From an uncultured Clostridium sp. (lineage in GTDB: Bacteria; Bacillota_I; Bacilli_A; RF39; UBA660): 64,000 nucleotides of DNA. Position numbers and translations under genes: made by a program. Location of the stretch: the NCBI GenBank assembly GCA_946414595.1, contig CAMKPE010000004.1, positions 1-64,000 on the forward strand, read 5' to 3'. The notes below the pieces were generated by a model, which saw only the letters and a list, made by a program, of their open reading frames with translations, did not search any database and was not told the origin of the DNA. Of the stretch, positions 1 through 9,095 are shown piece after piece (position 1 is the stretch's first letter; each line of letters starts with the position of its first letter).

Positions 1-968
1 AAGTAATGCCAAGTGAAGAAGAATTCCCATATACAGTTCGTGTAGTATCAGAAATACTTGAATCAAATGGATCAAGTTCACAAGCTACTATTTGTGCTGG
101 ATGTTTATCATTAATGGCTGCAGGAGTTCCAATTAAAGCTCCAGTTGCAGGTATTGCAATGGGATTAATCACTCATGGTGATGATTATACAATCTTAACT
201 GATATTCAAGGAATGGAAGACCATCTAGGAGATATGGACTTCAAAGTTGCAGGAACTAGAGAAGGTATTTGTTCACTTCAAATGGATATTAAGATTAAAG
301 GTATAACTAAACAAATCTTAAAAGAAGCTTTAGCACAAGCTAAACAAGCTCGTATGGAAATACTTGATGTTATGGAGAAACAAATTGCTGAACCAAGAAA
401 AGAAGTTAGCAAGTATGCTCCAAAAGTTGCTACATTCATGATCAAACCTGAAAAGATTAAAGATGTAATCGGTAAGGGTGGAGAAATGATTACTAAGATC
501 ATTCTTGAAGCAAGTAATGTTAAAGCAGTTAATGATATGAATGCTGTTAAAGTTGACTTAGAAGATGATGGAAGAGTAACTATTTACCATACAGATAAAG
601 AAATAATTGAAAAGACTCGTCAAATGATTGAAGACGTTGTTAAAGAAGTAGAAGAAGGACAATTATATACTGCTAAAGTAGTTAAGATTGAAGACTTTGG
701 ATGCTTCGTTCAAGTATGGCCTGGATGTGAAGGATTAGTACATATTTCTGAACTTGCTAAAGACCGTGTTGAAAAGACTACTGATGTTGTATCTTTAGGT
801 GATGAAATAGTTGTTAAATGTATCGGATGGGATAAGAAAGGAAGATTAAATTTCTCAAGAAAGAAAGTATTCCAAAATGATGATAAACAAGAAAAAGAAA
901 AAGCACCAAAGAAAGAACAAACTGAAGAAGTTGTAGAAGAAAATAAAGAAGAAGTAAAAGAAGATTAA
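1..968 (+). CDS. pnp: Polyribonucleotide nucleotidyltransferase (PNPase), 3' part
   Basis: PNPase degrades RNA from the 3' end by phosphorolysis and is part of the RNA turnover machinery. The gene is cut by the window edge; the frame is open from base 3, and the ATG at 6 is an internal Met in the conserved [10 protein letters not shown] region. Visible are the second RNase PH domain ([22 protein letters not shown]), a KH domain with its GKGG loop ([19 protein letters not shown]) and an S1 domain ([13 protein letters not shown] to GLVHISEL), followed by a charged Lys/Glu tail of about 30 residues. A terminator follows directly. Identity is secure from domain order and motifs. Confidence 0.97.
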   Translation, partial: VMPSEEEFPYTVRVVSEILESNGSSSQATICAGCLSLMAAGVPIKAPVAGIAMGLITHGDDYTILTDIQGMEDHLGDMDFKVAGTREGICSLQMDIKIKGITKQILKEALAQAKQARMEILDVMEKQIAEPRKEVSKYAPKVATFMIKPEKIKDVIGKGGEMITKIILEASNVKAVNDMNAVKVDLEDDGRVTIYHTDKEIIEKTRQMIEDVVKEVEEGQLYTAKVVKIEDFGCFVQVWPGCEGLVHISELAKDRVEKTTDVVSLGDEIVVKCIGWDKKGRLNFSRKKVFQNDDKQEKEKAPKKEQTEEVVEENKEEVKED

Positions 969-988
969 AAAAAAAATCTTCTTTTTTT
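958..988 (+). terminator. Intrinsic terminator of pnp
   Basis: AGAAGATT and AATCTTCT pair around an A-rich loop and are followed by a T run; the stem includes the stop codon. Confidence 0.8.
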
Positions 989-1019
989 GTGCAAACAATT
1001 CCTATGCAAGATAAATTAC

Positions 1020-1048
1020 TTGTTTAATTAAAGAAATTAAAGTAAAAT
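1020..1048 (+). promoter_or_regulatory. Candidate promoter of the glycan operon
   Basis: TTGTTT (1020-1025) and TAAAAT (1043-1048) are 17 bases apart, about 45 bases before the first gene and after the pnp terminator. The surroundings are AT-rich, so a chance match is possible. Confidence 0.4.
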
Positions 1049-1094
1049 AATATAAGTAGGGTACTATTGAAAATTTATAGTATGGAGATTTATT

Positions 1095-1907
1095 ATGGAC
1101 AACAATACAAATGCAATTAAAGGAATTAAAAATTATAGGTTTTTATTAAAGGAACTCATTAAGAGAGACTTTAAAGTAAAGTATAAAAGAAGCTATTTAG
1201 GAATAGTGTGGAGTATATTATATCCATTATTGATGATGCTTGTATTAGCGGTAGTATTTACTAATATGTTCAAAATTAAAATGGATGGAATAAACTTTTT
1301 AGTTTATTTAATGAGTGGTTTATTGATATTTAATTTTTTCTCGGAAGCCACGAATAATACTTTGACAGCTATTGTAGGAAACGGAACATTACTTAATAAA
1401 GTTTATATTCCAAAATATATCTTTCCACTGGCAAAGGTATTATTTGCTGGATTAAATTTTTTATTTACTCTAATACCATTCTTCTTGGTTATTGCATTAT
1501 CAGGAAGTGATATTGAGCATACAAAATGTTCACTAAATATTTATTATCTGTTATTGCCGTATATATTCTTTTGTACATTACTTTTTATACTAGGTGTCAG
1601 TTATATTTTATCAACCGTAACTGTATTTTTAAGAGATATGATTTATATTTGGGGAATATGTTTGACAATTCTTAACTATTTAACTCCAATTTTCTATTCG
1701 ATTAAAATATTACCAGAAAATTTACAAGAAATATTTAAATATAATCCTTTATATGTATATATAAACGGGATTAGAGAAATTGTCTTATTCTCGGATCCAT
1801 TAACTCCGACATATCTAATTATGATGTTTGTATATGGAATAGTAACATTATTAATTGGATTATTTGTTTTTAAAAGAAAACAGGATAAGTTTATTTACTA
1901 TATATAG
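1095..1907 (+). CDS. ABC-2 type polysaccharide export permease (TagG/Wzm type)
   Basis: Membrane subunit of an ABC exporter that moves lipid-linked polysaccharide or teichoic acid across the membrane. The 270-residue protein has the N-terminal LLKELIKRDFKVKYKRSYLGIVWSIL segment typical of the TagG/Wzm/RfbA group, then about six hydrophobic segments and the family-typical NPLYVYINGIRE segment before the last helices. The ATPase gene starts 9 bases downstream. As first gene of an operon that makes activated heptose and carries several glycosyltransferases, it probably exports the glycan built by the neighbours. The cargo is inferred from context. Confidence 0.9.
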   Translation: MDNNTNAIKGIKNYRFLLKELIKRDFKVKYKRSYLGIVWSILYPLLMMLVLAVVFTNMFKIKMDGINFLVYLMSGLLIFNFFSEATNNTLTAIVGNGTLLNKVYIPKYIFPLAKVLFAGLNFLFTLIPFFLVIALSGSDIEHTKCSLNIYYLLLPYIFFCTLLFILGVSYILSTVTVFLRDMIYIWGICLTILNYLTPIFYSIKILPENLQEIFKYNPLYVYINGIREIVLFSDPLTPTYLIMMFVYGIVTLLIGLFVFKRKQDKFIYYI

Positions 1908-1916
1908 AGGTGCATT

Positions 1917-2660
1917 ATGATAGAACTTGAAAATGTTTCAATGAAATTTAATTTGGAAATAGAAAAAGATAATACTTTAAAAACAATTTTTATTAGAATG
2001 TTTAGCCCAAAAAAAAGAAAAAAGAAAAAAGTTAATAATGACTTTTGGGCTTTAAAGAATGTAAATTTAAAAATCAATAGAGGTGATGTAATCGGTATTA
2101 TAGGACCAAATGGAGCAGGAAAATCGACATTATTAAAAATTATTGCGGGCGTATATAAACCAACTATAGGAAGCGTTACTGTTAATGGTAAGATTTCCCC
2201 AATGATTGAATTGGGTGCAGGCTTTGATGGAGAATTAACTGCAAGAGAAAATATTTATTTAAATGGGGCTATTCTTGGGTATTCAAGAGACTTTATAGAT
2301 AAGAAGTTTGATGAAATAGTAGAATTTTCTGAATTAGAAGATTTTATAGATGTTCCAGTCAAGAACTTTTCTTCAGGTATGGTAGCCAAGTTAGCGTTTT
2401 CTGTTTCAACAATAGTTAATCCAGAAGTATTAATAGTTGATGAAATACTATCTGTTGGAGACTTGCGTTTTCAGAAGAAAAGTGAAGAGAAAATGATGTC
2501 TATGATTAATAGCAAAGGAACAACTGTTGTTTATGTTTCACATTCTATGGATTCCATAAAAAAAATATGTAGCAAAGTTGTTTGGATTGACCATGGAGAG
2601 ATTAAGGCATTTGGAAATACTAAAGACGTATGTAAAAAATACGTTGATAGTCAAAAATAA
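1917..2660 (+). CDS. ABC polysaccharide exporter ATP-binding protein (TagH/Wzt type)
   Basis: ATPase partner of the preceding permease. The 247 residues show Walker A GPNGAGKS (63-70), signature FSSGM (151-155), Walker B VLIVDE (171-176) and the switch His209. The segment NDFWALKNVNLKI just before Walker A is typical of the Wzt/TagH subfamily. Unlike Wzt proteins with a C-terminal carbohydrate-binding domain, this one ends soon after the nucleotide-binding domain, so a terminal cap on the glycan is probably not read. A strong ribosome binding site for the next gene follows the stop. Confidence 0.92.
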   Translation: MIELENVSMKFNLEIEKDNTLKTIFIRMFSPKKRKKKKVNNDFWALKNVNLKINRGDVIGIIGPNGAGKSTLLKIIAGVYKPTIGSVTVNGKISPMIELGAGFDGELTARENIYLNGAILGYSRDFIDKKFDEIVEFSELEDFIDVPVKNFSSGMVAKLAFSVSTIVNPEVLIVDEILSVGDLRFQKKSEEKMMSMINSKGTTVVYVSHSMDSIKKICSKVVWIDHGEIKAFGNTKDVCKKYVDSQK

Positions 2661-2681
2661 AAAAAATCAGGAGGTAAAAAA

Positions 2682-3659
2682 ATGATAGTAACTAGAACGC
2701 CTTTTAGAATAAGTTTATGTGGCGGGGGCAGTGATTTACCAGCGTTCTATGAAAAAAACGGGGGATGCGTAATTAGCACAACAATTAATAAATACATGTA
2801 TATTACTTCACATCCATCTTTTGATAAGAAAACTACTACGTTAAGGTATTCAAAAGTAGAAACAGTTGATGATGTAAGAAAAGTAGAGCATAAGTATTTT
2901 AGGCAATGTTTGATTGATGAGAAAATAGATGGTGTTGAAATAACATCTATTGCTGATGTTCCGCAAGGAACTGGTCTTGGATCATCATCTGCCTTTACTG
3001 TTGGATTAATTAATAATTTGAAGTGTATTAAAAGAGAATATGCTTCAAAAGGAGAACTTGCTGAGTTAGCATGTAATCTAGAAATTAAAAAGTTGGGAAA
3101 CCCAATTGGAAAACAAGACCAATATGCTGCTGCATATGGCGGACTTAATTTCTACAAATTTAATCCAGATGGTTCTGTTGATGTTGAGCCAATATTGCTA
3201 AGCCATGATATGTATAAACAATTAGAAAAAAATTTGATTATGTTATACGTTGGTGGTGAGCATAGTGCTTCAACAATATTAAAAGAACAATCAAAAAATA
3301 TGGTAAGTGCAAAAGAAAAAGAAGCTGGTCAACAAAGAATTGTGGATATGACATATAGATTAAAATATGAACTTGAACACAATAATATTGATTCAGTTGG
3401 TAGAATTCTTCATGAGAACTGGATGATAAAGAAAACACTTGCTAGTGGAATAAGTAATCCTAAATTCGATAAATGGTATGATAAAGCATTAAAGAATGGG
3501 GCTCTAGGAGGAAAAATTCTTGGTGCAGGTGGAAGTGGATTTTTCTTATTCTACGTTCCTGAAGAAAGACAAGCAAAATTTAGAAAGGCAATGAAAGAAC
3601 TCCCAGAGATGGAATTTAAATTTGATCATACTGGGACAATAGTAAAATTCGTTGATTAG
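2682..3659 (+). CDS. hddA: D-glycero-alpha-D-manno-heptose-7-phosphate kinase (GHMP family)
   Basis: Phosphorylates C1 of heptose 7-phosphate to the alpha 1,7-bisphosphate in the GDP-heptose route. The 325-residue protein starts with VTRTPFRISLCGGGSDLPAF, as HddA-type kinases do, and carries the GHMP phosphate loop PQGTGLGSSS (94-103) and a C-terminal GGKILGAGGSGFF motif. AGGAGG lies just before the ATG. GmhA and a HddC-GmhB fusion in the same operon make the heptose assignment strong; other sugar kinases share the fold, so substrate is partly from context. Confidence 0.88.
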   Translation: MIVTRTPFRISLCGGGSDLPAFYEKNGGCVISTTINKYMYITSHPSFDKKTTTLRYSKVETVDDVRKVEHKYFRQCLIDEKIDGVEITSIADVPQGTGLGSSSAFTVGLINNLKCIKREYASKGELAELACNLEIKKLGNPIGKQDQYAAAYGGLNFYKFNPDGSVDVEPILLSHDMYKQLEKNLIMLYVGGEHSASTILKEQSKNMVSAKEKEAGQQRIVDMTYRLKYELEHNNIDSVGRILHENWMIKKTLASGISNPKFDKWYDKALKNGALGGKILGAGGSGFFLFYVPEERQAKFRKAMKELPEMEFKFDHTGTIVKFVD

Positions 3660-3671
3660 AAAGGATTATAT

Positions 3672-4607
3672 ATGAAAGCATTAGTAACAGGTGGTGCCGG
3701 TTTTATAGGTTCACACCTTGTTGAAAGATTATTAAAAGAAAAATATGAAGTTATTTGTGTTGATAATTTTACATTAGGTAAAAAAGAAAATGTTGATAAA
3801 TTTAAAAAGAACAAGAATTATAAATTTTATGAAATCGACATAAATGATAATGAAAAATTTTGTGACACATTAAAAAATGAAAAAATTGATATTGTATATC
3901 ATTTAGCGGCAAATTCTGATATTCAAAAAGGTGGAAAGAATCCATCAGTAGACTATGAAGATACATTTATGACTACAAGAGGTGTATTGGAATTAATGAG
4001 AAGAAATAATATAAAGAATTTATTTTTCTCATCAACATCTGCCATCTATGGAGATGAAAGTTCAAAGAAGATGTCAGAAGATTTAGGTGGATTAAAACCA
4101 ATTTCTTATTATGGTGGAGCTAAATATGCATCTGAGAATTTCATTTCATCATATTCATACATGAATGATTTTAATACTATGATATTTAGATTTCCTAATG
4201 TAATAGGACCAAATCTAACTCATGGAGTTATATTTGATTTTGTTAAGAAATTAAAAAAGAATCCACATGAACTAGAAATATTAGGTGATGGTACTCAAAC
4301 TAAACCATATATTTATGTTCCAGATTTAATTGATTGTATTATATTTATGACAAAAAAAATTGATAAAGGTGTTCATATTTATAATGTTGGTGTTGAAACT
4401 GCAACATCAGTTACAAAAATTGCAGATATAGTATGTGAAGAATTAGGTTATAAAGATGTAAAATATAAGTATACTGGAGGAAATGTTGGATGGAAGGGAG
4501 ATGTTCCTAAATTCCAATATGACTTAACTAAGATTCATAAAGCAGGATGGACTGCCAACTATACATCAGATGAAGCTGTAAGAGAAACAGTAAGATCTAT
4601 TAAATAA
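3672..4607 (+). CDS. NAD-dependent sugar epimerase/dehydratase (extended SDR)
   Basis: A nucleotide-sugar modifying enzyme of 311 residues. The N-terminal TGGAGFIGSHLVERL is the NAD-binding Rossmann motif; VYHLAANSD, FSSTSAIYG and the catalytic YYGGAK (Tyr-x-x-x-Lys) follow. It lies between the heptose kinase and the heptose nucleotidyltransferase, so it may act on GDP-heptose (epimerisation or dehydration, as in Yersinia and Campylobacter heptose pathways), but a UDP-hexose 4-epimerase is equally compatible with the visible motifs. Family is secure, substrate is inferred. Confidence 0.85.
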   Translation: MKALVTGGAGFIGSHLVERLLKEKYEVICVDNFTLGKKENVDKFKKNKNYKFYEIDINDNEKFCDTLKNEKIDIVYHLAANSDIQKGGKNPSVDYEDTFMTTRGVLELMRRNNIKNLFFSSTSAIYGDESSKKMSEDLGGLKPISYYGGAKYASENFISSYSYMNDFNTMIFRFPNVIGPNLTHGVIFDFVKKLKKNPHELEILGDGTQTKPYIYVPDLIDCIIFMTKKIDKGVHIYNVGVETATSVTKIADIVCEELGYKDVKYKYTGGNVGWKGDVPKFQYDLTKIHKAGWTANYTSDEAVRETVRSIK

Positions 4608-4629
4608 TAACCTACAGGGGGGAAAAGTT

Positions 4630-5979
4630 ATGAAAGCAGTAATACAAGCTGGAGGTAAAGGAACTAGAATTAGTTCAATTACTGGTGATGTGATTCCAAA
4701 ACCAATGTTGGAAGTATCTGGCCATCCAATTCTTTATCATCAAATAATGAATTTAAAAAAATCTGACATTAAAGACATAACAATTATTGTTGGTCATTTA
4801 GGTGAAGTGATAAAAAATTATTTTGGTGACGGAAGTCAATTAGGAGTTAACATCTCTTATGTTACAGAGGATCCAGAAAAACCACTTGGAACAGCAGGAT
4901 CTTTATATTACTTAAAAGATAAAATTGATGATGATTTCATTTTCTTGTTAGCAGATGTATTTATTGACATAGATTTTAAAAAGATGGAAGAATTTCATTA
5001 TAGTAAAGGTGCTAAAGTAACATTATTAACTCATCCAAATGCTCATCCTTTTGATAGTGATTTGGTCGTTACTGATGGTGATGATAAAGTACTTGCATTT
5101 GATCATAAAACAAATGATAGAACAAAGTATAACTATCATAATTTAGTAAATGCTGGAGTAATGATTTTTTCAAGGGATACATTAGATTTTATTCAAGAAG
5201 AAAAGAAATACAATTATGAAAAGGATATTGTAGTTCCATTAATTGAACAAGGTAAAGTATTCTCTTATAAGTCTAGTGAATATGCAAAAGATATGGGAAC
5301 ACCAGAACGTTATGCACATGTTCAAGAAGACTTTAACAATGGAATACCTGAAAAAAGAAATTTAAGTAAGAAACAGAAGTGTATTTTCTTAGATAGAGAT
5401 GGAACAATTAATGAGTATGTTGGATTTTTAAGAAGTGTAGATCAAATGGAATTAATACCTGGAGTAGTAGATGCCATTAAGAAAATAAATGATTCTGATT
5501 ATTTATGTATTGTAATTACTAATCAACCTGTAATTGCTAGGGGAGAAGTTTCTTTTGAAGAATTAGAAGAAATACATAAAAGAATGGAAACACTTCTTGG
5601 TGAAGGTGGAGCATTCATTAATGACTTATATTTTTGTCCACATCATCCAGATAAAGGATTTGAAGGAGAAGTTCCAGAGTTAAAAATACAATGTGAATGT
5701 AGAAAGCCATCTACTGGATTAATAAAAAAAGCAGCAGAAGAATATAACATAGATTTAGATAGTTCATTTATGATTGGTGATTCTACATTAGATATGAAGC
5801 TAGCAGAAAATGCTGGGTTAACAGGAATTTTGGTTAGAACAGGTCAAGGAGGTAATGATTGCAAATATGATGTTAATCTAACTTATGTTTGTGATGACCT
5901 TAATGGAGCTGTTGATATAATATTAAAAGAAAAAGGAAAAAAGTTAAAAAAAGATAATTATGAAAAAAGTAAATTTTAA
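4630..5979 (+). CDS. Bifunctional heptose-1-phosphate guanylyltransferase / heptose-bisphosphate phosphatase (HddC-GmhB fusion)
   Basis: Two consecutive steps of GDP-heptose synthesis in one 449-residue chain. Residues 1 to about 235 form a sugar-phosphate nucleotidyltransferase with AGGKGTR (7-13) and the lysine segment VIPKPM, matching HddC. Residues about 248-449 form a HAD phosphatase with DRDGT (255-259), the TNQ motif near 298, and the GmhB zinc loop Cys336-x-His338 to Cys355-x-Cys357 in CPHHP and CECRKP. The linker at 236-247 is short. Separate hddC and gmhB genes are the usual arrangement. gmhA overlaps its 3' end by 20 bases. GDP rather than another nucleotide is inferred from the HddA partner. 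Confidence 0.88.
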   Translation: MKAVIQAGGKGTRISSITGDVIPKPMLEVSGHPILYHQIMNLKKSDIKDITIIVGHLGEVIKNYFGDGSQLGVNISYVTEDPEKPLGTAGSLYYLKDKIDDDFIFLLADVFIDIDFKKMEEFHYSKGAKVTLLTHPNAHPFDSDLVVTDGDDKVLAFDHKTNDRTKYNYHNLVNAGVMIFSRDTLDFIQEEKKYNYEKDIVVPLIEQGKVFSYKSSEYAKDMGTPERYAHVQEDFNNGIPEKRNLSKKQKCIFLDRDGTINEYVGFLRSVDQMELIPGVVDAIKKINDSDYLCIVITNQPVIARGEVSFEELEEIHKRMETLLGEGGAFINDLYFCPHHPDKGFEGEVPELKIQCECRKPSTGLIKKAAEEYNIDLDSSFMIGDSTLDMKLAENAGLTGILVRTGQGGNDCKYDVNLTYVCDDLNGAVDIILKEKGKKLKKDNYEKSKF

Positions 5980-6574
5980 AAACGCGATTAAAGAATATTA
6001 TGATAGGGAAATAAGAGTTATTCAGAATCTAAATTTAGAAGAAATTAATGAAGCAATGAACGCTATATATGAAGCATATCAAAAGAAAGGAACAATCTAT
6101 GTTTGTGGTAATGGAGGAAGTGCTTCAACAGCATCTCATATGCAAAATGATTTCAACAAAGGAATCTCTGAATATGTTGACAATAAATTTAGATTTTATT
6201 GTTTGAACGATAATTTTCCAACAGTTATGGCAGTTGCTAATGACATAGGGTATGAAGAAGTATTTAGATTTCAATTATTAAATAAATTAAATAAGAATGA
6301 TTTATTTATTGGAATAAGTGGATCAGGTAATTCTAAAAACGTCCTAAATGCTGCAACATACGCGAAAGAATGTGGAGTAAAGGTTGTTGGTATAACTGGA
6401 TATAAAGGTGGAAAATTAAAAGAATTAGCCGATTATAAAATGCATGTTGCAGAAGAAGATATGCAAATAGATGAGGATATTCATATGACATTCGATCATA
6501 TGATGATGAAAATCTTCTATAATTTCTTAACAAAAGGGGAAATTACAGGGGAAAATATTAATGATAAACATTAG
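5960..6574 (+). CDS. gmhA: Sedoheptulose-7-phosphate isomerase
   Basis: Converts sedoheptulose 7-phosphate to D-glycero-D-manno-heptose 7-phosphate, the first committed step of heptose activation. The 204-residue SIS-domain protein has CGNGGSASTASHMQNDF from about residue 49, ISGSGNSKNV near 120 and the C-terminal EDIHMTFDHMMMK that supplies active-site residues in GmhA. It overlaps the upstream fusion gene by 20 bases, so the two are probably translationally coupled. With hddA and the fusion it completes the four-step path to activated heptose. Confidence 0.93.
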   Translation: MKKVNFKNAIKEYYDREIRVIQNLNLEEINEAMNAIYEAYQKKGTIYVCGNGGSASTASHMQNDFNKGISEYVDNKFRFYCLNDNFPTVMAVANDIGYEEVFRFQLLNKLNKNDLFIGISGSGNSKNVLNAATYAKECGVKVVGITGYKGGKLKELADYKMHVAEEDMQIDEDIHMTFDHMMMKIFYNFLTKGEITGENINDKH

Positions 6575-6611
6575 TTAGACAGTATTGATAACAATACATG
6601 AAAGGCAGTAT

Positions 6612-7946
6612 ATGAAAACAATTATTTTAGGAGCTGGATTGTCCGGAATTAGTACAGCTTATTTTTTACAGAATGAAAAGGGATATGATGATATTACATT
6701 ACTAGAAATGGAAAAAACAACTGGTGGATTATGCCGTAGTATCAAAAAAGATGGTTATACATATGATGTTGGACCTCATATTTTATTTAGTAAAGATAAA
6801 GAGATGCTAAATTTAATGTTGAGTGTTTTAGATGAAGGTAAAAACGATTTAGTAAGAAGTAATCAAATCCTTTACAAAGGAAGAAAAGTTCAATATCCAT
6901 TTGAAAATGATTTGTCAAAACTTCCACAAGAAGATTTGAATTATTGTATTACTGCATTCAACAATAATCCATATGAGAATTATGATTCTAGTAATATGAT
7001 TCAATTCTTTTTAAAAACATTTGGAGAAGGAATAACAAATACATATCTTAGACCATATAATGAAAAAATATGGAAATATGATCCAGCATTTATGAATACG
7101 TCTATGGTTGACAGAATTCCAAAGCCTACACAAGAAGAAATTAGAAGAAGTGCAGCTGGTGAAACAATTCAAGGATACTTACATCAATTGTATTTTAGTT
7201 TTCCTACAAAGGGAGGAATAGAAGCTGTTCCTAATGGATTCTTAAGAAGATTGGATCCTAAAAAGTGTAAGGTTGTTACTAATGCTAAAGTTACTAATAT
7301 TAAAAAAGATAAGAAAAAGTACATTGTTACTGCTGGCGGTAAGGAATATGTTGCAGATAAGATTATTTCAACAATACCAGTTCAAGAATTAACTAAGGCA
7401 TATGCTAATGCTACCAAAGAAGTAAAAGAGAAAGTAAATGATTTAAGATATAACTCTATTATCATAAGCTTTGTAAAATTACCATATGATTTATGTGGAG
7501 AAAACTTTGCCTATATGATTCCTGATAAAGATGTTATTTTTCATAGAATATCTAAAATGGATTTCTTAGGTAGTGAATATCATCATTCTAAAAAAGAAGC
7601 TACTTATATGGTTGAAGTAACATATAGAAAAAATGATCACATCGATACACTAGATGAAAATACATTTAAAGAAAAAATAAAAGACGGATTAGTAAAAATA
7701 GGATTTGCTAAAAAGACTAGTGATGTAGAATTTATAGATATTACAAAATATCAATATGCATATGTAATATATGATTTGAATCATACTGAAAATATGGAAT
7801 ATATTAGAAAGTATTATTCTAAAGAAGGAATTATATTAAATGGTAGATTTGGTAATTTTGAATATTGGAACATGGATAGAATATTAAGGGAAAGTTATGA
7901 ATTAAAAGATAGGTTAATAGGGAAGGATAAAGAAAATGGCAAATAA
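6612..7946 (+). CDS. FAD-dependent oxidoreductase/mutase like UDP-galactopyranose mutase
   Basis: A 444-residue flavoprotein with the FAD-binding motif ILGAGLSGISTAYFL at its N-terminus, followed by GGLCRSI and the conserved RPYNEKIWKYDP segment seen in UDP-galactopyranose mutase and protoporphyrinogen-oxidase-like proteins of glycan loci. The ATG at 6612 follows AAAGGCAG; an upstream TTG at 6585 would add nine unconserved residues. It may produce a furanose sugar donor or otherwise modify a nucleotide sugar for the glycan. The exact reaction cannot be read from the sequence. Confidence 0.75.
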   Translation: MKTIILGAGLSGISTAYFLQNEKGYDDITLLEMEKTTGGLCRSIKKDGYTYDVGPHILFSKDKEMLNLMLSVLDEGKNDLVRSNQILYKGRKVQYPFENDLSKLPQEDLNYCITAFNNNPYENYDSSNMIQFFLKTFGEGITNTYLRPYNEKIWKYDPAFMNTSMVDRIPKPTQEEIRRSAAGETIQGYLHQLYFSFPTKGGIEAVPNGFLRRLDPKKCKVVTNAKVTNIKKDKKKYIVTAGGKEYVADKIISTIPVQELTKAYANATKEVKEKVNDLRYNSIIISFVKLPYDLCGENFAYMIPDKDVIFHRISKMDFLGSEYHHSKKEATYMVEVTYRKNDHIDTLDENTFKEKIKDGLVKIGFAKKTSDVEFIDITKYQYAYVIYDLNHTENMEYIRKYYSKEGIILNGRFGNFEYWNMDRILRESYELKDRLIGKDKENGK

Positions 7947-9084
7947 AGTTAATAAAAAAACACCTAAAGTATCAATAATAATAACTGTAAAAAATTCAGA
8001 TAAGACTATAATGGAATGCTTAGATAGTATGCTTAAGCAAACATTAGAAGAAATTGAAATGGTTTTTGTTGATGGACATTCTACTGATAATACTATTGAT
8101 ATTTTACAAATGATGCAAAAGAAAGATGATAGAATTAAAATATTTACACAAGAAAGGCCAGGAATTGGTGCAGCAAAGAACTATGGTATAGAGCATGCAA
8201 CTGGTGAATATATAACATTCTTAGATGGTGATGATTTATATTTAGATGAGACAGCACTTGCTAAAATGTATGAAGCAGCAAAAGAATATAACGTTAAAAT
8301 ATGTGGTGCTTTAAGACAAGTTAAACCGGCAAATGGAGAAGCATATAATCATCCTTTGCATAGACCATTCTTAGTTGGATTCCCTAAAGGACGTTTATTT
8401 AATTACAAAGATGTTCAATACGATTATCATTTCCATAGTTATATTTATGATAGAAAAATGATTATGGATTGTAATGCTAGATTTGCAGAAATACGTGTAT
8501 ATGATGATACAAGATTTACAATTTGTGCTTTTAATGCTGCAAAAAAATTCTTTGTAGTACCAGTAGAATTATATCTTTATAGATGTCATGAAGGGTATGA
8601 ATGGAATGCAGATCTTTGCAAAGATGCTATCGAATCTTTAGCAGTACAACTAAAAACTACTGATAAATTAGGTTTAGATATGTGTCATTATTTCACTCTT
8701 CAAAGAATCAACTATGAATATGGAAGATTATTTGAAAAAAGAATTTGCGAAGGAAATTTTGAATTATTGAAAATGTTAATTGATGCTCAAGAAAGCATAA
8801 ATCAAGATAAAATCATGCAGTTTATTGGTAATAATATTGACCCTAATATTACTGCACCAATGAACTTTCCAGATGATGAAATTAGATTTATAGAAAAAGA
8901 TGGAGAAAAGAAAATTATATTCTCTCCATTATATAACTTAATTCATCATGATACTCCAACTGCAGCAAGTATTGATTATGAGTATTTTAATGTATTAGAA
9001 AATGTATATAATTCTAAAACGTTTAAAACAGGAAATTTCATCTTAAAAGTACCTAGAAAAATTTATCATATATTTAAAAAATAA
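7936..9084 (+). CDS. GT2-family glycosyltransferase
   Basis: A GT-A fold family 2 glycosyltransferase of 382 residues. PKVSIIITVKNSDKTIMECLDS opens the domain, VFVDGHSTDNT follows, and the metal-binding FLDGDDLYLDE is the DxD region. The C-terminal part lacks transmembrane segments, so the enzyme is probably cytosolic or peripheral. The start overlaps the upstream flavoprotein by 11 bases. It probably adds one sugar of the exported glycan; donor and acceptor are unknown. Confidence 0.88.
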   Translation: MANKVNKKTPKVSIIITVKNSDKTIMECLDSMLKQTLEEIEMVFVDGHSTDNTIDILQMMQKKDDRIKIFTQERPGIGAAKNYGIEHATGEYITFLDGDDLYLDETALAKMYEAAKEYNVKICGALRQVKPANGEAYNHPLHRPFLVGFPKGRLFNYKDVQYDYHFHSYIYDRKMIMDCNARFAEIRVYDDTRFTICAFNAAKKFFVVPVELYLYRCHEGYEWNADLCKDAIESLAVQLKTTDKLGLDMCHYFTLQRINYEYGRLFEKRICEGNFELLKMLIDAQESINQDKIMQFIGNNIDPNITAPMNFPDDEIRFIEKDGEKKIIFSPLYNLIHHDTPTAASIDYEYFNVLENVYNSKTFKTGNFILKVPRKIYHIFKK

Positions 9085-9095
9085 TAGGTGATGAT

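Noticed and set aside
6585..6611. TTG start for the flavoprotein gene
   Set aside because: The ATG at 6612 has a ribosome binding site and places the FAD motif at the very N-terminus as in relatives.
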